Assembly (NCBI GenBank): GCA_027046265.1
Contig: JALTZF010000119.1
Location: 1 to 36,115 of the forward strand
Reading direction: 5' to 3'
Origin: Pyrodictiaceae archaeon
Lineage (GTDB): Archaea > Thermoproteota > Thermoprotei_A > Sulfolobales > Pyrodictiaceae
DNA length: 36,115 bases
Part shown: one piece after another, positions 31,937 through 36,115 of the stretch
Numbering within the stretch: the stretch's first letter is position 1
Layout: every line of letters begins with the position of its first letter
Notes under the pieces: generated by a model
Seen by the model: only the letters and a program-made list of their open reading frames with translations
What the model was told of the DNA's origin: nothing
The model's database searches: none
Position numbers and translations under genes: made by a program

Positions 31937-32587
31937 ACGGATTTTTCCCTCTCCTTAACCACCTCTACACGTTGCTCCCACTGAGGAGGGATATTTAGTC
32001 TTAACGAAATCTACATCATATATTTACTATCAATCATGATAGGTTTTTATAGAAGCCTCTCTGACAATATAGCACATACAGAAGTAGCAAGACTCTCTAC
32101 ACTGATGAAGAGTTCTGATACAAATACCTATACTCTAATCTGGCACCCCGTCTTGGTGAATACTAATAATCCATACTTGTGTTTAGAGTGGGAAAGTATG
32201 TCGATCAGTTAATGCTATTAAAACCAATAATACTCTTTAAGAACAAGAGTGCATGGAGAGTACTTAGCGAGCTATAATATTTAACCTCAAGTCCAAGTTT
32301 TCTCATGATTCATGTTTGTGTTTTATGATTACTCTTTAGAATAGAGCATGCCCCTGAAGTATAGCATTCTATTCTGTCAACTCTTATTGTATTCTATAAG
32401 TTTTCCAGGTATTATTCCTATCCTAATCTCAAACATATTGGCTTTGTGTTTTGTAGTTGTAGACATGTTTTGGCATAGAAATATATTATTACTTGTGGTT
32501 TGGCTAGATAAGACTAGTATGTCGAGCAATGAAAGGAAATAGTGCCTTTAGTGGGCATAGGCTGAGCAGACTAGGAGGAGCGGGATA
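31937..32587. other. Intergenic stretch without a convincing gene; promoters at both ends
   Basis: About 650 bases. The left end holds the Roadblock promoter: an A/T-rich TAAATATATGATG on the minus strand near 32015-32028, next to an imperfect CTATC...GATAG repeat. The right end holds a strong ribosome binding site (GGAGGAG) for the permease gene. Open frames inside are short: 35 codons at 32105-32212 and a 64-codon hydrophobic frame at 32348-32542 with no ribosome binding site. These are not supported as genes. No tRNA or C/D box RNA was seen. Confidence 0.5.
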
Positions 32588-34858
32588 ATGCTGTTGGCTT
32601 TAGCCTCTCTTAGGAACCTTAAGAGGAGACTGTTTGAGACTATGGCAGTCGTAATTGTTGTGTTTGTTGGTGTTGCTGGTCTTGCATCCATAAGGCTCGC
32701 TGCTTCTTATAGCTTAGATCTTGCTGGCAAGGCTTGGGTCTATGAGGTAGGCTCTATAGTTGTGTCCGGTGACATTCCTGAGGATGTAGTGGCAGGAACC
32801 TCATCTTTGAATGGTGTTGAGAGGGTAAAGCTCCTCAAATCAGTGATAACTATTGGCAAGCTTAATGGGGCTACAGTTAGTATAGGAGTTGTATATAATC
32901 CTGCTAACAGTTACCCGGCAAGTTACGAGGTAGTAAGGGGAGGCCCTAAGCTACTAGTATACAGTACGGGGGGCAAGTCACTAGCAAGTATTGGAGACAC
33001 TATCTACATTCCTGGTGTTGGAAACCTTACAATTACTGGTGAGGCCCGTGGAGTAGTACCCATAATGGGTGATGTAGATCTAGTGTTATTAGCTGATAAA
33101 GAGACTGTGGAGAGGATCCGTGGCCAGCACCTTGATGTTCTTCTAGTTGTGGCTCCTAGTGTTCAGACTGAGGGTTTAGCATCTAAGATTGTGAATATAA
33201 TCCGAGGGAGAGAGGGCCGTGTTGATAGCGTCACTATACAGACAGAAGAGGACAACCCGGCTGTCCGCCCAATGAAGAGTATGGCGAGTGCACTAGAGAT
33301 TTTTGTCTTAACAGCTATACTAGTAGCTAGCCTCTTAATAGCAGGCAGCGAGGCCAGCCTCATAGAGAGGAATGTAAGAGAGATAGGTGTTCTTAAAGCT
33401 CTAGGCGTAGGGACGTTTGGCGCTCTACTATACTATGCGGGTTATAACATTCTTCGCGGCATAATTGGTGTCTCTCTGGGCCTCATAGCGTCAATACCAA
33501 TATCTAAAATACTAGTCGATGTAGGGGTTAGAGAGGCGCATGGCACGTCTGCTATTAAAATCCTCATGGAGAGATACCCGTACCGCATAGACCTAGGCGC
33601 TCTTGCGTGGGCTGCTGGAGTAAGCCTCTGCCTTGTAGTGCTCTCAAGCATTCTCCCGCCCCTCTTAGCCTATAGAATTCCAGGAGGTCAAGCTCTACGC
33701 TTTACAGGCCTTACGGGAGGAGAGGGCTTATTCACGCTCCGTGGAAGCCCAGTGGTGACGTATTCTCTACGAAGACTACAGTCTAGACCGTGGCTAGCAT
33801 TGTTCATTGTGTTATTCTTAGCAGTTTCTTGGGGTGCAACAGCCTCAATACCAATGAGTCTTAGGGGTTTAGACGTAATAGGCGAGGAGATACAACAGTA
33901 TGGCTATGATGCAAAGATACCATTTTTCAGCAACAACACGGCGGTTGACATGGTAGTGGCCATTACTCTTAGCGTCAAAGGGGTTGAAGCAGCTGAAGTA
34001 TGGGGACTTAAATGGAGAGCTGTAGAGCTTGGTGGAAACGAGTTATCTGTAGTAAGCTGTATTTACGGAAGCTGGAGCTTAGGCCCAAAACTCTCTTTAG
34101 GCAGATGGCCTAAGAGGCCCGGAGAGGCGGCTATTACGCTCACTCTATCTAAGATACTTGGGGTAAGCATAGGGGATAGTATAAGAGTGCAAGTAAAGGG
34201 GCAAGGCACGGCATACAACTTATCCATTGTAGGGATAGTAGCTGATCATAACAATAACGGAATGATGATATATGTCTCGCCACAAGACTATTATACTATT
34301 GCAAATACCACTTACTTCGCTGTCCACATCAAAACAAGAGGTGATCCAGGTAAAATAGGTCTACAAGTTAAGAATGCCTTAACACAACAAGGCATCCCGG
34401 CAGGCCCTCCCCAGACAAAGGATAAAATACTTGCAGCACACAAAGACAACAAGAAGTTCATGTATACTTTTCTTACAGTAATCAATGGTGCAACCCTCTT
34501 CACTGGCATCATTGGTCTTGCTGTTCTGATAATTGTTGACATAGCAGGAAGACTCAGAGAGATAGGTGTCCTTCGTGCGATAGGTTTTACTGATGCTCAA
34601 ATAATTTTCTCAGAGCTTATAGCCATAGTCTTGCTTGCATTCTTAGCAGCACCCCTAGCTTATATTATAGGCTTCTCTATATCCTCTATAATGTTGAACA
34701 CTATGAAGGGAGCAGTTGGATATGTTGAGCCCTACCCAAGTATTGGTGATGTAGCAGAGACAGCCTGGATTTTAATTCCCTCCCTTTTATCTGCCTACAT
34801 TGCTGGCTTCTTTTATCTAAAAAGGCAGCCTACTGGGAGTCTCTTGAGGGTTGAGTAA
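32588..34858 (+). CDS. ABC transporter permease, FtsX/MacB type
   Basis: 756 residues, two FtsX-type halves. First half: a membrane helix at about 20-38, a large extracellular domain (about 45-235), then three helices (about 237-365) with REIGVLKALG. Second half: a helix near 405-422, another extracellular domain (about 430-630), then three helices with REIGVLRAIGFTDAQI. REIGVLKALG and REIGVLRAIG are coupling-helix motifs of this family. MacB/LolCE-like exporters use mechanical coupling to move lipoproteins, peptides or toxins at the outer face. The ATG at 32588 follows AGGAGGAG. It is followed 10 bases later by its ATPase gene. Confidence 0.9.
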   Translation: MLLALASLRNLKRRLFETMAVVIVVFVGVAGLASIRLAASYSLDLAGKAWVYEVGSIVVSGDIPEDVVAGTSSLNGVERVKLLKSVITIGKLNGATVSIGVVYNPANSYPASYEVVRGGPKLLVYSTGGKSLASIGDTIYIPGVGNLTITGEARGVVPIMGDVDLVLLADKETVERIRGQHLDVLLVVAPSVQTEGLASKIVNIIRGREGRVDSVTIQTEEDNPAVRPMKSMASALEIFVLTAILVASLLIAGSEASLIERNVREIGVLKALGVGTFGALLYYAGYNILRGIIGVSLGLIASIPISKILVDVGVREAHGTSAIKILMERYPYRIDLGALAWAAGVSLCLVVLSSILPPLLAYRIPGGQALRFTGLTGGEGLFTLRGSPVVTYSLRRLQSRPWLALFIVLFLAVSWGATASIPMSLRGLDVIGEEIQQYGYDAKIPFFSNNTAVDMVVAITLSVKGVEAAEVWGLKWRAVELGGNELSVVSCIYGSWSLGPKLSLGRWPKRPGEAAITLTLSKILGVSIGDSIRVQVKGQGTAYNLSIVGIVADHNNNGMMIYVSPQDYYTIANTTYFAVHIKTRGDPGKIGLQVKNALTQQGIPAGPPQTKDKILAAHKDNKKFMYTFLTVINGATLFTGIIGLAVLIIVDIAGRLREIGVLRAIGFTDAQIIFSELIAIVLLAFLAAPLAYIIGFSISSIMLNTMKGAVGYVEPYPSIGDVAETAWILIPSLLSAYIAGFFYLKRQPTGSLLRVE

Positions 34859-34868
34859 GGGTGTGATT

Positions 34869-35543
34869 ATGAAGGCCATAGTGTTTGAAAATGTCTGGAA
34901 AATATATAGGGCATCTAGTGGTGTAGAGTACCCAGCACTTCGCGGTATATCCTTCGAGATAAATAGAGGAGAATTCGTCGCCATACTTGGGCCAAGTGGT
35001 AGTGGTAAGACCACGTTAATCTATCTTGCTGGTGGGATAGAGAAACCGACCAAGGGCAGAGTAGTCGTGAACAACGTTGACATTACCAGGATGAATGAGT
35101 CTGAGAGAGCAAAGTGGAGACGCAGGAATGTAGGCATAGTGTTTCAGTTCTACCACTTAGTCCCATCCCTCACAGTACTCGAGAACGTTCTACTCCCAAT
35201 GGAGCTGGCTGGTATGTGGAGCAAAGAGGAGAGAGTAAAGAGAGCAGAGCAGCTCCTTGACTTTGTAGGAATGCTCGACAAAAAAGACAAGTACCCATTA
35301 CAGCTAAGTGGTGGAGAGCAGCAAAGAGCTGCAGTAGCAAGGGCTCTTGCAGCTGACCCACCAATCATACTTGCAGATGAGCCAACAGCCAATCTTGATA
35401 CTGAAAACAAGCTAAAAGTAATAGACCTATTGTCAAAAGCAAATAAGCTAGGTAAAACAGTAATATACACCACCCACGATCCACACCTGGCAAATCGCGC
35501 TCACAAAGTGATAAGAATAAGAGATGGAAAGCTAGAACAATAA
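34869..35543 (+). CDS. ABC transporter ATP-binding protein, LolD/MacB-type
   Basis: 224 residues. Walker A GPSGSGKTT (41-49), Q-loop Gln93, signature LSGGEQQ (146-152), Walker B IILADEPTANLD, and the switch His in YTTHDPH. This is the ATPase of the FtsX-type exporter encoded just upstream. The ATG at 34869 has GGGTG five bases before it; a TTG at 34851 would overlap the permease stop but has no ribosome binding site. Confidence 0.95.
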   Translation: MKAIVFENVWKIYRASSGVEYPALRGISFEINRGEFVAILGPSGSGKTTLIYLAGGIEKPTKGRVVVNNVDITRMNESERAKWRRRNVGIVFQFYHLVPSLTVLENVLLPMELAGMWSKEERVKRAEQLLDFVGMLDKKDKYPLQLSGGEQQRAAVARALAADPPIILADEPTANLDTENKLKVIDLLSKANKLGKTVIYTTHDPHLANRAHKVIRIRDGKLEQ

Positions 35544-36115
35544 CATACCACTTCTCGCGCCCAGCCTGCATACTTTAAGATAATCTAGCCCTACATTAGA
35601 TTCAACTACAGTATTGTTTGTCATAGAGTTAACAAATCACATAGCTAGGCAACTTTTAACCTTAATACAAAAGTCTTAAGACAAGTTATATGGCATTAGT
35701 ATTTAATCTCTAATGATGTAAGAACTCTGGATTATCGCCTTTTTGAGGAAGCTAGTACAGAACCATAGCCGTATGATGGTAGTCATTCTATTCCCACTAT
35801 ACACAACTTTCTTAACTCACCCATGTTAAAATGTCTCCTCCATTTTAGGTAACGCTCCCCTAGGCAGCAAAAAGCCTCACTAACTTAAGTGGGCCAACCT
35901 TGCATCTTGCACTATTGGCTTCTAGATGCCCTGCTCTCTCAAGTAGTTGGCAGATCTCTGAGTAAAAAAGTATTTGTCTCACAACTCCTCTCTCCCTAGC
36001 TATGATATGTATACCGAAAAACCAAGGTCATCCTTTGGATTACTCGAAGCACACTGTCCCAAACTTCATTTTATGATAAAGCGTGAAGTTATTTTGCTAT
36101 TATTAAGCATTGATA
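35544..36115. other. Intergenic or decayed stretch at the right end
   Basis: About 570 bases, A/T-rich, with many stops in all frames and no recognised RNA gene. One short minus-strand frame (35860-35982, 40 codons, GTG start with GGAG two bases away) reads MRQILFYSEICQLLERAG... and looks protein-like, with matching fragments upstream in other frames. It may be the relic of a broken gene, but support is weak. Confidence 0.35.

Noticed and set aside
32101-32130. Possible C/D box RNA (TGATGA followed by CTGA)
   Set aside because: Only about six bases separate the two boxes, too few for a guide, and no second box pair follows.
32348-32542. 64-codon hydrophobic frame in the gap before the ABC exporter
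   Set aside because: No ribosome binding site, no family pattern, and A/T-rich sequence easily gives hydrophobic chance frames.

Overview
The window looks like chromosomal DNA of a hyperthermophilic crenarchaeote (Thermoproteota, most like Desulfurococcales; a Pyrodictiaceae-type H2 oxidiser is a reasonable guess, not proven). The reasons are a crenarchaeal-type archaellum cluster ending flaG-flaF-flaH-flaI-flaJ, a Tat-exported membrane [NiFe] hydrogenase, many GTG and TTG starts, TATA boxes 22-28 bases before start codons (leaderless genes), and very tight gene packing with overlapping convergent 3' ends. No rRNA, tRNA, CRISPR array or insertion sequence was recognised.

Layout. 1-4.2 kb: the end of a surface protein, a coiled-coil protein, and a cell-surface glycan run (flippase-like membrane protein, GT4 glycosyltransferase, NodB-type deacetylase). 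4.2-5.9 kb (minus): an HDAC-family deacetylase followed by a SAM methyltransferase. 6.0-14.8 kb: the archaellum locus. A divergent, membrane-anchored winged-helix regulator (ArnR-like) faces the archaellin gene. Three unusual small genes and a coiled-coil gene come next, then flaG, flaF, flaH, flaI and flaJ. 14.9-18.2 kb: a large Ig-like surface protein, a second membrane-anchored winged-helix protein and a small unknown protein.

18.3-21.0 kb (minus): pdxS-pdxT for pyridoxal phosphate (PLP) synthesis. The third gene of this operon is a zinc-ribbon, threonine-synthase-like protein that has lost the PLP lysine and both PLP-binding loops and carries a C-terminal winged helix. This is the most novel-looking item: a possible archaeal, fold-type-II counterpart of the bacterial PdxR/MocR regulators. 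A palindrome sits just upstream of the pdxS promoter.

21.3-27.4 kb: the hydrogenase operon (small subunit, cytochrome b, large subunit), an unknown convergent gene, then a maturation run with a degenerate protease-like paralogue next to the true endopeptidase. The small subunit has Asn where the second proximal-cluster Cys normally lies. 27.4-30.9 kb: a small helical protein, an aminotransferase and a prolyl oligopeptidase. 31.0-31.9 kb: a Roadblock/LC7 protein and its partner. 32.6-35.5 kb: a MacB/LolD-like ABC exporter. Two stretches (about 31.9-32.6 kb and 35.5-36.1 kb) hold no convincing gene.
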